In this document: positions 11,641 to 24,667 of the stretch, one piece after another
Layout: each line of letters opens with the position of its first letter
Position numbering within the stretch: the stretch's first letter is position 1
NCBI GenBank assembly: GCA_963573385.1
Contig: CAUYLG010071665.1
Span: forward strand, 46,961 to 110,960
DNA: 64,000 nucleotides
DNA from: Cacajao melanocephalus
Taxonomy: Eukaryota > Chordata > Mammalia > Primates > Pitheciidae
Direction of reading: 5' to 3'
Translations under genes and position numbers: made by a program
The notes under the pieces: generated by a model
What the model saw: only the letters and a program-made list of their open reading frames with translations
Database searches by the model: none
Told to the model about the DNA's origin: nothing

Positions 11641-13139
11641 ATTGATTCCAAAGACACACATTGAAAGCAGTGTGATTAAACATTTTAGGAAATGGTGCCA
11701 TTAACAACACTCAAACTCAAGAAGATTCTCAGTTCTTTCTCATTGCTCAGCGCAATCTTCAGTACATACCTTAGGAGCTGACTGATGATATTTTAACACT
11801 GGAGGCATGTATGTTCTTTCGGTGAACTGTCATTTTGTAGGAAGTACACTACTTGTCTTTGTAAAATCTAACAGTAGCCAAATCTAATTGTTATTAAAGT
11901 ATTTCTTTAGAATTTTAAAGAGAGGAAGAGTGTGACTATTGATTGATTTTTTTACAATTTGAAATGCATTTAGATTTTTGTGCTCATTATTATACACAAA
12001 TGACATTTAAATCTGTGGGCTGGTATTACCTGCTTCTTTTGTTACTTAAAAACAAACCTGCTTTAGAAGTGAAGGCATAGGGCCATTGAGTAGTTGTATT
12101 TTTTTGCTTATCTTTTAATTTCTACTGAAATAGTAGAATTAAAAACACATTTACAAAGTCAGACCTTTCTGCATTTGGCAGGCAGCTATTTTAATTAGGT
12201 AATAATCACAGTTCCTGTTTTTTCAGAGTCAACTGGTAGCCTGAAACATTTAAAGTTTCTTGCCATTAAATGTAGATGGGGTAATGTTAACATTCATGGT
12301 TTTAAAGTTACTGAGCACATAAATATTTTGGTTAAGATTACAAATAAGGATAATAAAAGCCAAAGAACTTTTGTTTAACTTCTCAGTATGTTTTTATACT
12401 TCCATGAAATTTATTCGTGTGTTGAGCGAATTTTTATTAATAACGGGTACATTTTTAACACGTGAGCAATTCTTAGTTCTCTCTGGAAAAAAAAATTAAA
12501 GATCTGCCTTTTTCTTAAACATTCTGGGTAATGTAATCAATGAATATTATACTATATAATGTTAAATGGATTAACACAATAACCAGTTTCTGATATATAG
12601 TGTAATAATGTTAGTTGGCAGTATTTAGGCCATCCTCTCCTTATTTTGACAGATTATATGGTTAATAATCTTCTGTGGCTTATTTCATTTGTAATTATTA
12701 TTGTTTTCACTTTAAAGAACTCCTGGTATACTTTGTTTCCTGGGTATTGGAAGTCCAGGTTCTTAATTACACGTAACTTCTTAATTAAAATGTAAGCAGA
12801 GAAGATGTCAGCAGAAGTTAACTTCTCGAAGAAGGATCCATCATACCAGTGTTTTACTGATGTTCCAACTGGTAGAGAAAGGGTCAGCCTGTGATCTCAA
12901 CTTCTTTGAGGAGAACCCTCTCAATACTACAAAAGCTTATGTCAGTCGTATTTAAATGCTCTTGATGGTCTTAAATTATTGAGAAAAATATAAATCCATG
13001 TACTAGATACCTATTCAATCTCAAATATATTTTTAATAGGCGAGTGATATATACCTACATGTAAGCAATATCTATACGCTTTTACTGCTGCTAGATTTTA
13101 TGTTTCAAATTACTTGTCTTTTTAATTTAATTTTATTTT
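11641..13139. other. Repeat-free AT-rich DNA
   Basis: About 1.5 kb with no recognisable transposon, which is unusual for this window. It is rich in TAAT-type motifs (for example around 12120-12200 and 12530-12720). No exon-like frame is seen. It is a candidate for conserved non-coding DNA, but conservation cannot be judged from one sequence. Confidence 0.4.
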
Positions 13140-13440
13140 TAAACCAAATTTAGTAAAGTATGATTACATACAGTGGAATTCATCCTTTTTAGGTGTATGA
13201 TTCAATGAGTCTTTGCCAACGAATACTGTCACATAACCACCATCACAATCAAGATGGCAGAGTGCTTCCATCACCCCAGGAAGTACTCTCTTGCCCCTTT
13301 GTAGCTAGTGTCCTCCTTCTACCCTCAGCCCCTGGTAACCACTAATTTATTCTCTTTCCCTATAGTTTTTCCTTTTCTAAAATAAATGTTATATATATAA
13401 AACCATACACTATAGGAGGCTTTTTATTTTTCATCAACAA
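13140..13440 (-). mobile_element. Old L1 fragment, antisense
   Basis: The antisense L1 3'-region phrasing is clear: 'accaccatcacaatcaaga', 'gcccctttgtagctagtg', 'cccctggtaaccactaat', 'cctatagtttttccttttct'. The divergence suggests an L1M-age copy. It carries no intact frame. Confidence 0.75.
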
Positions 13441-13759
13441 AAATGAATAGATGGCCTTACGACTGCTTCTACCTGTGACATATTTGTGTTCATTTCTTGA
13501 CTACTTTTGTTTTGGGTGCCAGGAAACAATAAGAAAGGCAATAATAAACCAGGAAGGACTGTTTATAGGGGAGTGGAGAAAAGTAGTATCAGTATGAGAA
13601 ATGAATGAACGGAACAAATTCATTCTGTCTACTTGCACCTGAGGAAAGAAGTAGATGCTTCATTTTTGAAAAGTCCATGTAGAGCATTAGGTTTCCCTCT
13701 GTTGTGTTACAATAATGTGATGATACTCTTCTCTTGTTTATGTAAAAGGGAAGTTCCTA
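13441..13759. other. Unique non-coding DNA
   Basis: The spacer between an L1 fragment and an MLT1 LTR. Nothing is recognised. Confidence 0.5.
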
Positions 13760-14163
13760 GCCGCTATGGTCTTAATGCAGCCCTTAAAGTTCACGTGCCG
13801 GAAACTTAATCCCCAATGTTAACCGTGTTGAGAGGTGGAGGCTTTTGGGAGGTGTTTAGGTCATGAGAACTCCATCCTCATGAATGAATTAATGGCATTA
13901 TAGAAGGACTTAATGAAGAGAGTTTGCTTGTTTTCACCCCTTCTGTTCCTTCTGCAATCTGAGGACACAGAGTTTGTGCCCTCTGGATGATGAATCCACA
14001 AGGCACCATCTTGCAAGCAGAGGGCAGCCCTCACCAGACACCCAACTTCCGGCACCTTAATCTTGGGCTTCTTAACTTCCAGAACTGAGAAATAAAAATT
14101 TGTCCTTTATAAATTACCCAGTTTCAGGTATTTTGTTATAGCAACACAAAGAATTTTATACAC
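13760..14163 (+). mobile_element. MLT1-type MaLR solo LTR, sense
   Basis: It runs from 'ccgctatggtcttaatgca' to 'caacacaaagaattttatac'. Typical MLT1 phrases are present: 'cccccaatgtt'-like text at 13811-13820, 'aggtcatgagaactccatcc', 'ccctcaccagacacccaact' and 'ccagaactgagaaataaa', the last supplying an AATAAA-like polyadenylation signal. No internal retroviral region adjoins, so this is a solo LTR. MaLRs are non-autonomous relatives of ERVL. Confidence 0.8.
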
Positions 14164-14309
14164 TAGCCAATGTAGAATTTCAAAATATTTGAATCTTTCA
14201 ACATTCTGGACCTCTGTAGTTGGACTAATTTGTATTTTTTCTGTAATAAAAGGCACTTATCTTCTTTGGACTGTGTCAGAAGAGAGACCATGAAGCACAA
14301 CGGAAACAC

Positions 14310-14495
14310 TGTTTTATTAGCTCTGTGACCTTGAGCACGTCTCTTACTCTCTTTGAGTTTAGTTTACTCTCCTGGAAAATGTGGATTAATAATAATATCT
14401 TCTTCATAGGTCATTGTGAGCATTGAATGAGATAATGCAAATTCTTTGCCCTGTGTCTGGGCATAGAAAGCACAGAGAAAATGTTAATATACTTT
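14310..14495 (+). mobile_element. MIR SINE, sense
   Basis: MIR core: 'agctctgtgaccttgagca', 'tcctggaaaatgtggatta', 'attgtgagcattgaatgag', then a tail near 'tctgggcatagaaagcac'. Confidence 0.85.
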
Positions 14496-14616
14496 ATTCC
14501 TTTCTTTTTTTAAATGTAATGCAGGATAAAAATAGAATATATAAAAATAATATGACTCTTGTGGTATATCATAACAGCCATAAAATGAGGCTAAATTTAA
14601 AAATTATTATTATATA

Positions 14617-14812
14617 TTTTTTTGAGACAGGGTTTTGCTCCATCATCCAGGCTGGAATGCAGTGGTATGATCACAGCTCACTGTAGCCTCAAAATCCTGG
14701 GCTCATGGACTCCTCCAGCCTCAGCCTCCTGAGTAGCTAAGACTGCAGACGCAAGCCACCATGCCCAGCTAATTCTTGTATTTTTTGTAGAAATGGGGGT
14801 CTTGCTATGAAT
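14617..14812 (-). mobile_element. Alu SINE, antisense, 5'-truncated
   Basis: Only the right monomer and the central A-rich linker are present ('ttttgagacagggttttgct' to 'gtagaaatgggggtcttgct'). The left monomer is missing and the sequence passes abruptly into unique DNA at about 14812. It resembles AluJ ('gctcactgtagcctcaaaat'). Confidence 0.85.
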
Positions 14813-17413
14813 TTTATTTAGTTAAGATGCAATAAATTAACAGATGTGGTACTTAACTTTATGGTACATCCAGTTTAACAGAAAAGAGGAAAAAAATTCT
14901 CTTGACCGATCATAGAATGGCTGTAAATCAGCATAAGAATGTGATAGTTAAGTAGAGAATGTATAGCATAAAGCTGAAGAAGTGGGGCTAAGATAAGGCA
15001 TCAGAAACTTTCCTGCTACAAAAGATTTTTGGATGTTCTATTTGAGTCTCTGAGGAGATGCTCAGACCACCGTCCAGGCAAGCGAAGAAGTGACAGCAGG
15101 AGTAGAGGTGGGGAGGTGGGAATGGTTAAGGACTGTAGAAGAACAATGAGGAGATCTAATAACTTGAACAGAGAGGTTATGTGGCAGGGAGCAATAGAAG
15201 AGTAATTGAAGACCTAAGTAGAAAGTGAGAAATGGAAGAGGTGTGGGCAGTTAGAAAATGTAGTCGGTCGATACAAGACTTAAAATAATGCCATAATTGA
15301 TATGCAGTGCTATCTGGAGCTACTGTGAATTCTGGAAGAGGATAGTGACATGATAGGAACTGTGTGTGAGGAAGACCGTGCTTACAGCACCGTGCACAGT
15401 GATTCAGGCTAAGAACACTTGTGGGATGTGTGAAATGTGCACGTCAGCACTCCTGCTATCCTCCCCTACAGCAGACATCAACAATCAGCCAGAACTCTGG
15501 TCTCAGATGCAACCTCAGAACCCTTCTTAAAACAGTGTTCTTGACCTTCATATTTGTTGATCCGAATGGGTAAAAGAGATAAAAAGCAACTGCCACCTCA
15601 GACTCTTGAGTTAAAATATTTAACAGTTGTTAATGAAGCATCACCCGGTGCGTATGTTTTGCAGCTCTTGGAGTCACTATGTGGAACTCATTCAGTTGCA
15701 AGAGCTCCATTGGCATGTTGGGAGAGTCTGTTGCAGAAATACTTTTCAAGGGCGTTATTTGAAGTATGATATGACATAGCCTCCCTTAAATATTTTTCAG
15801 CCTTTGCAAACTGAGAGGATAACTTTGCCAAATCTTGTAAGTTTCTGTTTCCCATTACTGATTTTTTTTCACAAATAGTCATTAAACATTCATTTGTTAA
15901 AGGCTTAACACATTCCATTTTTTTCTACCAAATTTATATTTGCACCCAAATTATGTTTCAGCATTTCAGAATTAAATGAATGTAGCAGATCCTATTTATC
16001 AATATGGCAGACCAGCTGGTGGAGGAGAAGGGATGATTTATACCTAACTGTGAGGCTGTGTGTCTGTACACGTGTGTGTGTGTATATGCATCTTGCATAA
16101 ACCTGTAGGCTCTGCCTGGGTATTTATTTCACACTGGAGAATTCCTGATAAAATAATCCTTTAAATACTTTGACATGTGGTTTAAATAATCAAAGAGAAA
16201 AAGAAAAAAACATTTGTAAAAGCACATAGAGGGCACCCCAGAATACGTACATCTTACCAGTTAACTCCCTTTGTAGTCAATGTAAACCATGAGAGACTGT
16301 CATTTTGAGTCAAATCCAAACATAAATATCTATTTTAAAGTATCTTGCTAGTTTGAATTATGATAGGTGCTTCAATTAAGGGTAATATGGTAAGAGCGTT
16401 ATACTTACATTGTACGCTTATAATTAGAACATTTTCTGACAAAAGGTCAAAACTATTGTAAATGCCTGTGTTGTAGCTATGGAATTTGTCCTAAGGGTTG
16501 ATAAACAGGAATAAGCAGGACTAATCATTTCAGCTGCTTACTGTGTGACATTCCAGGGGTATGGCATCGCACAAAATAATAAGAATTAAATGACAAATCC
16601 AAAATTCAGGAGTTTGTAGCCAAAAACGATGTCGGTACTATTAGTTTTTGTGGTGCAAACATGAAACCACTCAATGTTGGACCTGGTGGGGCCTCAGAGG
16701 TAATCTGCTACCCTCCTCACTTTACAGATGTGCACACCAAGCATCAGAGAGGGTGGAGGGGTTGCTTATGGTCACTGAGTTTGTCCAGGGTTGTTACTGG
16801 AATCCATCTTTTTTGGTTTATAGCACTATGTCATTAGGCGTTTACTTATTTTTGGTGCTTCCTCCATCCCTTTAAAAACCTCACACTGGAAAATTCTATA
16901 GTCATTGAGAAGTTGCACCTATGTTGATGAAGATCATGCCTGGCTGGCAAGAAGAGCTAAGAGTGGTGAAGAAACTTCTATCTCTTCCCTCTGCGGTGTG
17001 CTGGCTTACAGGGGCAGGGAATGGAGGGCCCCTTCGCCAAGATTGCAGTAAAGGAGGTTAGAGAAAACAGGTAACTTCTTTTTTCTCTGAAGTTCTCACG
17101 GCTCACTTGGAGTTGAGTCATAGTGACCACTCTTGTTGTCATCTGACATTGTTGATAAATGTCACTTTCTTTTTATATGTGTTATCCTGTTGATGCAGCA
17201 TAGCAGGGATGACCATACAGAGCCAAAAGACTGGCATGCAGGAACCATGAGTCCCCCTGGCATTCCCAGGATGGGTTGACGGACTCCGGGGTCTGGTAGG
17301 CTGGCCAGGGCAATTCCAGGGAGATGATGTTTTGGTGCTTTCATTGTGATAATGTTTCCTCCTGTCTCCTCCTTGTTTGTCTGGCAAACTGCTGTTCATC
17401 CTTCAATACTGAA
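14813..17413. other. Mostly unique non-coding DNA
   Basis: About 15040-15400 has an antisense-L2-like, purine-rich texture but too few landmarks to call. A short (GT)n lies at about 16068-16084. Opposed short open frames at 15554-15769 and 15688-15918 match nothing known to me. Phrases near 16715-16790 are faintly MIR-like. Confidence 0.4.
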
Positions 17414-17915
17414 CACTTGGTGGGAATATCAATTAGTATAATCTCTAGGGAAAACAGTATGGAGATTTCTTAAAGAACTAAAAGTATATCTATTTGACAC
17501 AGCAATCCCACTACTGAGCATCTACCCAAAGTAAAAGGAGTCATTACATTAAAAAAAAAAAAACCTGTATGTGTATGTTTATTGCAGCACAACTGACAAC
17601 TGCAAAGATATAGGACCAATCAAAGTACCCATAAACTGATGAGTAAGCAAAAAAAGAAAATGTGGTATATATACACCACAGAATACTACTCAACCATAAA
17701 AAAGAATGAACTAATGTCTTTTGCAGCAACTTGGATGGAGATGGAGGCCATTTTTCTCAGTTAAGTAAGTCAGGAATGGAAAACAAATTACTGTATGTTC
17801 TCACTTATTAATAGGAGCTAAGCTACCAGTACACAAAGGCATTCAGAATGGCATAATGGACATTGGAGACTCAGAAGGCAGGGGGTGGTGGGGGTGAGTG
17901 ATAAAAATCTACACA
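17414..17915 (+). mobile_element. L1 LINE 3' end, sense (part 1)
   Basis: This is a 5'-truncated primate-era L1 (L1PB/L1MA-like) beginning 'acttggtgggaatatcaa' and running through the end of ORF2 into the 3' UTR: 'cagcaatcccactactgagc', 'acagaatactactcaacca', 'tatgttctcacttattaa'. The 3' UTR G-rich tract lies at 17881-17897. It is interrupted at 17915 by an Alu and resumes at 18203. Confidence 0.9.
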
Positions 17916-18033
17916 CTGGTAGAGATAGGGTTTCACCATGTTGGCCACGATGGTCTCCATCTCCTGACCTCGTGATCTGCCCCCTCAGCCTCCCAGAGTG
18001 CTGAGATTACAGGCGTGAGCCACCATGCCTGGC
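17916..18033 (-). mobile_element. Alu 5' half, inverted
   Basis: This is antisense Alu left-monomer sequence, from 'tagagatagggtttcacca' to the Alu 5' terminus 'gccaccatgcctggc' at about 18033. It belongs to the same insertion as the sense segment that follows: together they cover one Alu, but its first ~120 nt are flipped. The pair is bounded by one set of target duplications, aaaaatctacaca (17903-17915) and aaaaatctacata (18203-18215). Confidence 0.85.
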
Positions 18034-18345
<312 letters not shown>

Positions 18346-18954
18346 TTTTAAAGAAAGAATGAGTACTAACACCTTCTCCTTTGAGTCCTTCCCAAGACTA
18401 CCTTCCTCCCTTATCTCTCCTTTGGGTTCCCAGAGAGGTGTATTTGAAATGAGGTATTTGGGCTGGATGGTTTCTGGGGTCGTTTCCGGCTTTTAAACAT
18501 TTCCTGGTTCTCTAGCAATGCCTGCCCCCAGTGACGAAGCCCTCCAGCTGGTGACCAGCCTGGCACTGGTTTGAATCAGGATTGGGAGGAATTTGCTTTC
18601 TCAAGGCACGTCTGCTGGGATGTGGGTTGCTTGAAGATGCCGGTCCCACACATCCAGAACACTGCCGGTTTAGCGGCTCTGCAGCTGGCCCAGGAGAACT
18701 GGGGTCACTGTCTCCAACAGCTGTGCTCCTTCTTTGCCTTCTATAAACAGATGATCTATTGGGTTGGTAACTTCAGAGGCATTCTTCTCTCTCCTCTCCC
18801 AATTTCTTTTCATGAGATGCGTACTAACTGTATCTGCTGTACAATCTGGGAGCCACCCCTTCAACATTTTTCTTCTTTGGAAGGGAGAGTTTCTTAGGTC
18901 TCCAGTGTTTAGACCCCTTACCCGGTCATCATTCCCACCCTCCCCCCTCCACAA
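18346..18954. other. Unique non-coding DNA
   Basis: A modestly GC-richer stretch (18500-18760) without recognised repeats. Open frames here (18571-18897 + and 18670-19008 -) lack recognisable domains and one reads through the adjoining (CT)n tract. I cannot assign a gene. Confidence 0.45.
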
Positions 18955-18992
18955 TCTCTCTCTCTCTCTCTCTCTCCCTCCCTCCCTCTCCC
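18955..18992. repeat. (TC)n/(CCCT)n simple repeat
   Basis: A pure pyrimidine tract: about eleven TC units followed by CCCT units. Confidence 0.95.
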
Positions 18993-19204
18993 CCTCTGCC
19001 CCCACCAAGGCATCTATGATCTACAGTTATCTTTATAGTATAAATATTAGCTGGAGAATGGCTGAGTCATCTCCAGTTTAATTATATGTGATCCACTGGC
19101 TGAAATCTATCTCTATGACATTCTTTACACATTTCTGCTTTATTTTTTCTTCTTGGTACTTATGTTAAACTGACCATGGTCTGTATTTGTATATATAGGC
19201 TCTT

Positions 19205-19335
19205 TATGCTCCACCATGAAGAGAATGTCAACTCCAGGGGTCTGAAATCATTTTGTTCCCTATTGTGTCCTCAGAGCCTAGAAGAGTACCTGGCACATGG
19301 TAGATTTTCAGTAAGATGTCAGATGAATGAATCCT
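19205..19335 (+). mobile_element. L2 LINE 3' end, sense
   Basis: L2 terminal phrases: 'tattgtgtcctcagagccta', 'gagtacctggcacatggtag', and a degraded terminal repeat 'gatgaatgaatcc'. Confidence 0.7.
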
Positions 19336-21989
19336 CAGGTTCCAGGAGGAATTGTCTTGGACCCACCACTACACTCCTCTGTGCCTCAGCCAGCGTTGGG
19401 TGTGGGAAGGGAAGTGTGGCAAAAAGAGGCAAACACTCCAGATAAACTGAGGTTAGGGCTGACAGAAGAATTTTGTTTCTGACTTCATTACTGGAACCCA
19501 GTGAGAAGACTGTCTTGCTGAGACTCTCAACTCAGCACAGCCATCTGCAGCTACAGAAATTAGTGCTTGGGAGTTTTTATAAAGAAACGTGATGAGTCAG
19601 GGCCCCTTAGTTTTCTGTGTCTTACAGCATAGAAATGACATGAAAGGGACCTCCATGTTCTTGCCTGCCTTGGTGAGTCACAACAGTCTTGAGAACAGAA
19701 GAGCCAGGATTAGGAGATTGTAAATGGCAGAGATTTTCACTTGGAGTCTGAGACAGGGAGCAAGGGTTCAGTAAAGGGTATCATGTTGATGTCCCAAGAA
19801 CCATTAGGGACGAACTGTACCTCTAGTCATAAGACGAGCTGCTCCATTTCATGGAGAAGATCCACAGCCCTTGAGGTCCTTCTTCACAGTTCTCCACACA
19901 GCTATGCAACTTCTGCTTCACAGACGCCATCTTGAGAAAAAGGACGAAGAAAGACATCTCAAGAAGAAATGATCAGCCCTGCTACAGATTTCAAACTTTG
20001 AATTGACTGAATATTTAACCCATTTAAGACAGAATGAGACCAACAAGGGGCTGAGATCACTTTCACTGGCATATAAAATTTTTTTTTCTTTTGCCATCAT
20101 TGGCATATGGGTAAGATAAAATCCACAGTAGCTAATTTGTTTAAAAAGCATTTACAAGAATGCCTTTTTAAAAGCATATCTAAGCACAGGGTAAACTTAA
20201 GCTATCCCTCCTCCTTCCCTGCCATCATCAGCAACAAATGATGTTTTAGGAAAAGACTGAATGAGTAGAAAATAGGATCAGCAAGCCTAGACCTGCAGAT
20301 TGTATAGGAAGGCAGAGTTTCACAGTCTTGGAAACTTAAATACCACTCTTAGCCCCCAGCACAGGGCAGGGTCTCTTTCTGTCTTTGAGTGTTAGGAGTA
20401 TCTAACACAATCCTCTGTTCCAGGGACCGTTGACTGGGGACCCTTTATTTTGGACCTTCTCTAGTGCACACTCCATAGACTTGAGTCCTCAGAGCAGAGA
20501 GTCTAGCCCATGTCATGAACCTCTAGCCTCTCCTGCAAACCTACCATTGCTTAGGGATGCAGAGAAAATGCACTCCTCTGGGTCCACTTCCATTCTGGTT
20601 GGTTCTTAATGTATCATGGTGATAACCTTATTGTCCTAACACCCAAATCCAAAATTACTCTTGATTGCTTTGTGCAGGAGAACATTTGCCGAACTCTCGG
20701 GGGTAAATATTGAGAAGTGTGGGTTAGCTGTAGAAAGATCAAGCAGGGAGACAGATGGCTGTCTGTGCTGTTGAACTGAATAGGGCTGTGGGTGTGGAGG
20801 TGGGGTGAGAGGTGGGGGAAGGGTAAGCAGCTCTGTGGAGTGATGCAAGACTGGAGTACAAAGTGGTACAATGATGTACATTTTACGTATATGGATTGAA
20901 ACATGCACAAAGCTTTTTCTTTTTTTTCTTTTTTTGGCATGGAAATTATGAAAGGTAGCTGATTTCCCTATCTAGATTGGAAGATGAAAAGATCCAAAAC
21001 CAGAAGGAGTTCTGCAGGTGACTGTGAGAACATAAGAAACCCAGTAAGTCACAGAAATCTTGAAGTTTTTCAAATGGTGGAACAGAGGTTTCAAGATGGT
21101 TGTATCTAGATTGTAGACCTACATCTGGATTACATTAATTGAAAATCATGGCCAAACCTAATATCTTTCCATCCTCTCTCTTTGCATCTCAGTGAGCGCT
21201 TGTTTCTGAGACACTTTAAGTTTTCATTCCTTAGGTGAAGCTGTTTTCTATTCTCTTCAGAAAACATGGAGTAGAGGAGAAGGGCCCGTGTTCTCTATTT
21301 GGATTTCTCATTTCCAGGGTGGAGCCACTGAGCAGTTCAAAGAACACTTCATGAGAAGCAGAAAATTCTCAACACAGGTCCATATCAAAATCACATTTTA
21401 TTGATTTGGCAGTGAAGATATTATGTGTGCAAATATTGAAAGAATTCTTAAGTGGAAGAGACGGAGAAGTATGATTTTTAAATCTGGCTATCCTTGCCTC
21501 ATTCAGCATAGGTCGCTGTACACCCACAGCAGTGCCTGGGCACCCATATTAAAGCAGGTTTGATTTTCTCTGTGACAAAATGCCATTGTTCTTGTCCCTC
21601 CGAAGCCAGTATTTTGCATTCCACAAACCTTCCACCATGTCATGCTGCATCCGATGGCCTCTAGCATCACTGTGCTATAGCAGTTTTTTTTTTTTTTTTA
21701 ATGTACAAACAAAATTTAGATCCCTTAGGAATAAAAGGAGCTGTTCTTTGACTCCTATGGCAGAATAGGCATGGGGTAGAGGCCTCAGGCCTGCTAGATT
21801 TAAGAGCTCCTATGACACTTTTAGGGTCAACCTTGCTTTGTATCTCTTGGTCACTTTATCTACAGGTGATGAACAGGAGGGCTACTTGAAGGCAGACTCA
21901 TATTGTGTCTGTGTAGAAACTCTAGGGTGAGGAGAAAGTCTTTGATTTTGAAGAACAATCTTAGGGAGGAATATGATCGGCTTGGAGTG
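19336..21989. other. Unique non-coding DNA, 2.65 kb
   Basis: No transposon is recognised over this unusually long stretch. A G-rich segment lies at 20783-20823. Short homopolymers occur at 20081-20089 and 21687-21699. Open frames (such as 20614-20940, minus) are low-complexity and lack coding signs. Confidence 0.45.
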
Positions 21990-22057
21990 CAATAATTATT
22001 TCCCATGGCCGAACCCATCATTGCAATGGTTATTTCCCATGGCTGAACCCATCACTG
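21990..22057. repeat. 34-bp tandem duplication (2 copies)
   Basis: Unit 1 (21990-22023) and unit 2 (22024-22057) share 'ttatttcccatggc' and 'gaacccatca', differing at about four positions. It is a small local duplication in unique DNA. Confidence 0.92.
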
Positions 22058-22688
22058 TGGCCAGGTCGTGTAAGAGTCTGAAGGGCTGGATCATGTGCCT
22101 GGTCCTGTGGTCAGTAAGGATGAGCCAACCCCACTGGGATCAGGGGAAGTTAGTTCCCCATAACAAAGATAGATTCCGGTGGCAAAGAGGGAAGGTAGTG
22201 CACTAGGTACAACTGGCAAATAACTACTTCCCACAGAAGAGTTGGAACTCAGAGTACTGTGATTTGACAGGCTGGAAATGGAACCCAATTTGCTCTAGGG
22301 GAGGGGAAGCCTGTGTTATGTGTTTGTGAGGGAAAGCTATTACGGATACAACAACACAGTCTCTGACTACAGGGACTTGATGGCACAGATACATAATCAT
22401 ATAAGGAGGTGACTGCTATTAAAAGAACCAGTCTGAAGAAATATACATTTAAAACATAAAGATAGAATTTACGTGAGTTAAATAAATGTTAGGAATAGCT
22501 GAGGTGAAAGAATTTGAATTAGGTTGTTTATACTGAGAGTTCATATGTGAGAATGTATGTTAAAAATCCCATCAAAATTGTCTTTCTCATTTGCTTACAT
22601 ATTTATCTTCCTGTTTCATCACTGCCTAGGACTTGTCTAATGTTTAATGACAGGTAACACCCACACATTCATACACATGTACGCTCAT

Positions 22689-22689
<1 letters not shown>
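22058..22689. other. Unique non-coding DNA
   Basis: Nothing recognised. Confidence 0.5.

Positions 22690-22751
<62 letters not shown>
22690..22751. repeat. Compound (CA)n(CT)n microsatellite
   Basis: About sixteen CA units (22690-22722) pass directly into about fourteen CT units (22722-22751). It is uninterrupted and therefore probably polymorphic. Confidence 0.98.
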
Positions 22752-22754
<3 letters not shown>

Positions 22755-23284
22755 GCTTGGTGGAGTTATTTAGGAGCCTGTTCACAGATCTGTGAATCAG
22801 ACAGTTGGCCCAGCTGGTTTAGAGTATGATATAAAATAATTCTCCACTAAAATGTATTAGACACTTACGCTGGTACACACAGGTGCCAGTGAAAAGCTGT
22901 CCTCCCAGGGGTTGTGAAATTGCAGCAAAAAATCAAAGAGAAGATGAGACATACAGATACTTTATTAGACAAATGTAGCTTTTGCCTTATGGCTTCATAA
23001 ATGAATTTCTCATGGCAGACAGAGATCTGTCACTTAAAAAACCAAAGCAGATATCACATGCAAAATCACTCACCCAGCTTTAGAAATCTAAGACATGGAG
23101 GCCACCTGCTTTGTTTTTGATTTCCAAGAGATACTAGTTTAAACGTTCAAATTTTATTTGTCTAACATCCCAGCAGAAGGTACACAAAATGAAGCTTCCA
23201 CTACAATACTTGCCTATGGATTTTTAATGGTGAAAGATACCATAAATACAACTGTTTAAAGCGTATGTGCAATTTAAAGTAAAT
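22752..23284. other. Unique non-coding DNA
   Basis: Nothing recognised. Confidence 0.5.
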
Positions 23285-23790
23285 AGTGGTCTGTCCAGCA
23301 CCTAGCTTAAGACGTAAAATGTTACCAGTAATTAGACACCTCTTATGTGCCCCTCAGCAAAAACATCTTCACTCTCTCCACCAAGAAGTAACCATGGTTC
23401 TCAACTTTGTGTTATTCTCTTGCTTCTCTTCAGAGTTTTACTGCCTATTTATTGTCCCTAAACAATATATTATTTAATTTCACCTGTTTATGACTTTTAA
23501 ATATTCAAGATAATAATATATTCCTCTGAGACTTGTTTATTCTGCTTGATGTTGATTTGAGATTTATGTGGATGTGGGTAGCTATGGCTCATTCCTTTTT
23601 CACTACTGCAGAGTAGTTCATTGTCTGAATATACAACAATATATTTCTCTCTTCTTTTGTTGCTGAACATTCTGCCATTTGAGACTCTGTTGCTGTGAAC
23701 ACTCTTGTCTCCTGGCATATATGTTCAAGCATTTTTCTCTTAGTTGTTGAGTCATGTTAATTGTATTTACTCTCCTTTAAAATAAAGACA
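23285..23790 (-). mobile_element. Old L1 fragment, antisense
   Basis: Antisense L1M-like phrases: 'taaccatggttctcaacttt', 'ccctaaacaatatattattt', 'gcagagtagttcattgtctg', 'gctgtgaacactcttgtctc'. Strongly diverged, with no frame. Confidence 0.7.
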
Positions 23791-24662
23791 GGCATTCTCA
23801 GACTTAATCATTCTGAATAAATTTTCCCAGGCCCCCAGTGGGCTTTTTCTATGTCTGCTTATATTTTCTCTTCTTTTCACAAAGTACTGTTTTTCTTCTT
23901 CAGGGACTCCAATTTTCCTGGCTCTTACTTGCCAGTCTTCTGTTTCAACCACTTTCTCTGACCCATTGTTAACTTCTTTATCATCTTACTTTTATTATCT
24001 TTCTTGTTTTCCTGCCTTTCTCCATTTGAAAATGCTTTCCTTCAGGCAGCTTGTAATTTATTTTCCATTTCTGATGAGTTTCTTTTTCTTCAACTTTTTT
24101 CACTCATTAAATTAAATCTTGTCTCTTTCTTCCTCTTTTTGTACAATGTCTATTCAGTTTTTAAATTTCTAATATTAGATTTTTTTTAATACACCAAATA
24201 ACTGTTTGAGGATATTTTATTTGGATTGTTGTGTTACAATCTTCAGATCTGGAGTTTTTTGGGAAGATTTTTATCAGGTGAAATAAGTTTATTTGCATTT
24301 TTAAAAATTTTATTGGCTTTCAATAGAGATGTTCTGATTTCTACCAATTTTAGTTAAGATCATTCTCTTCTGTCGGTTTAGTAAAGTGCAGTTTTTAAAT
24401 GAATGACATCATTGTGGTGATTGGGAAAGTGAAGCTGTTAGCCTGTCTTCTGATTCTTTTATTTGTGCAGAATCACTACTTCCCCCTCTTAGTTCTTTTC
24501 TTTCACCTCCACATCTCACAGTGATACTTCCCCCTCCCGATTTATCTTTTTAATCTTCTAGAAGCCTTCTTCAAGACTGCCGTGGCCAGTTTTGCAAAAT
24601 CTTCTGTAACTAATGCTGTGATCTACAAAGTTTCAGATTTATCTTTATGATTTTAGTTCTTA
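23791..24662. other. T-rich unique DNA
   Basis: Pyrimidine-biased sequence (23860-24200) without a repeat family that I recognise. Confidence 0.45.
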
Positions 24663-24667
24663 GTATT

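Noticed and set aside
15040..15400. Another antisense L2 copy
   Set aside because: Purine-rich texture is similar but diagnostic L2 phrases are missing, so it was left as unassigned.
20614..20940. Overlapping minus-strand frames rich in Pro/His/Leu
   Set aside because: Opposite strand of a G-rich tract. No gene evidence.
22690..22751. CRISPR-like or other spaced repeat array
   Set aside because: It is a pure dinucleotide microsatellite. No spaced direct repeats occur anywhere in this eukaryotic window.
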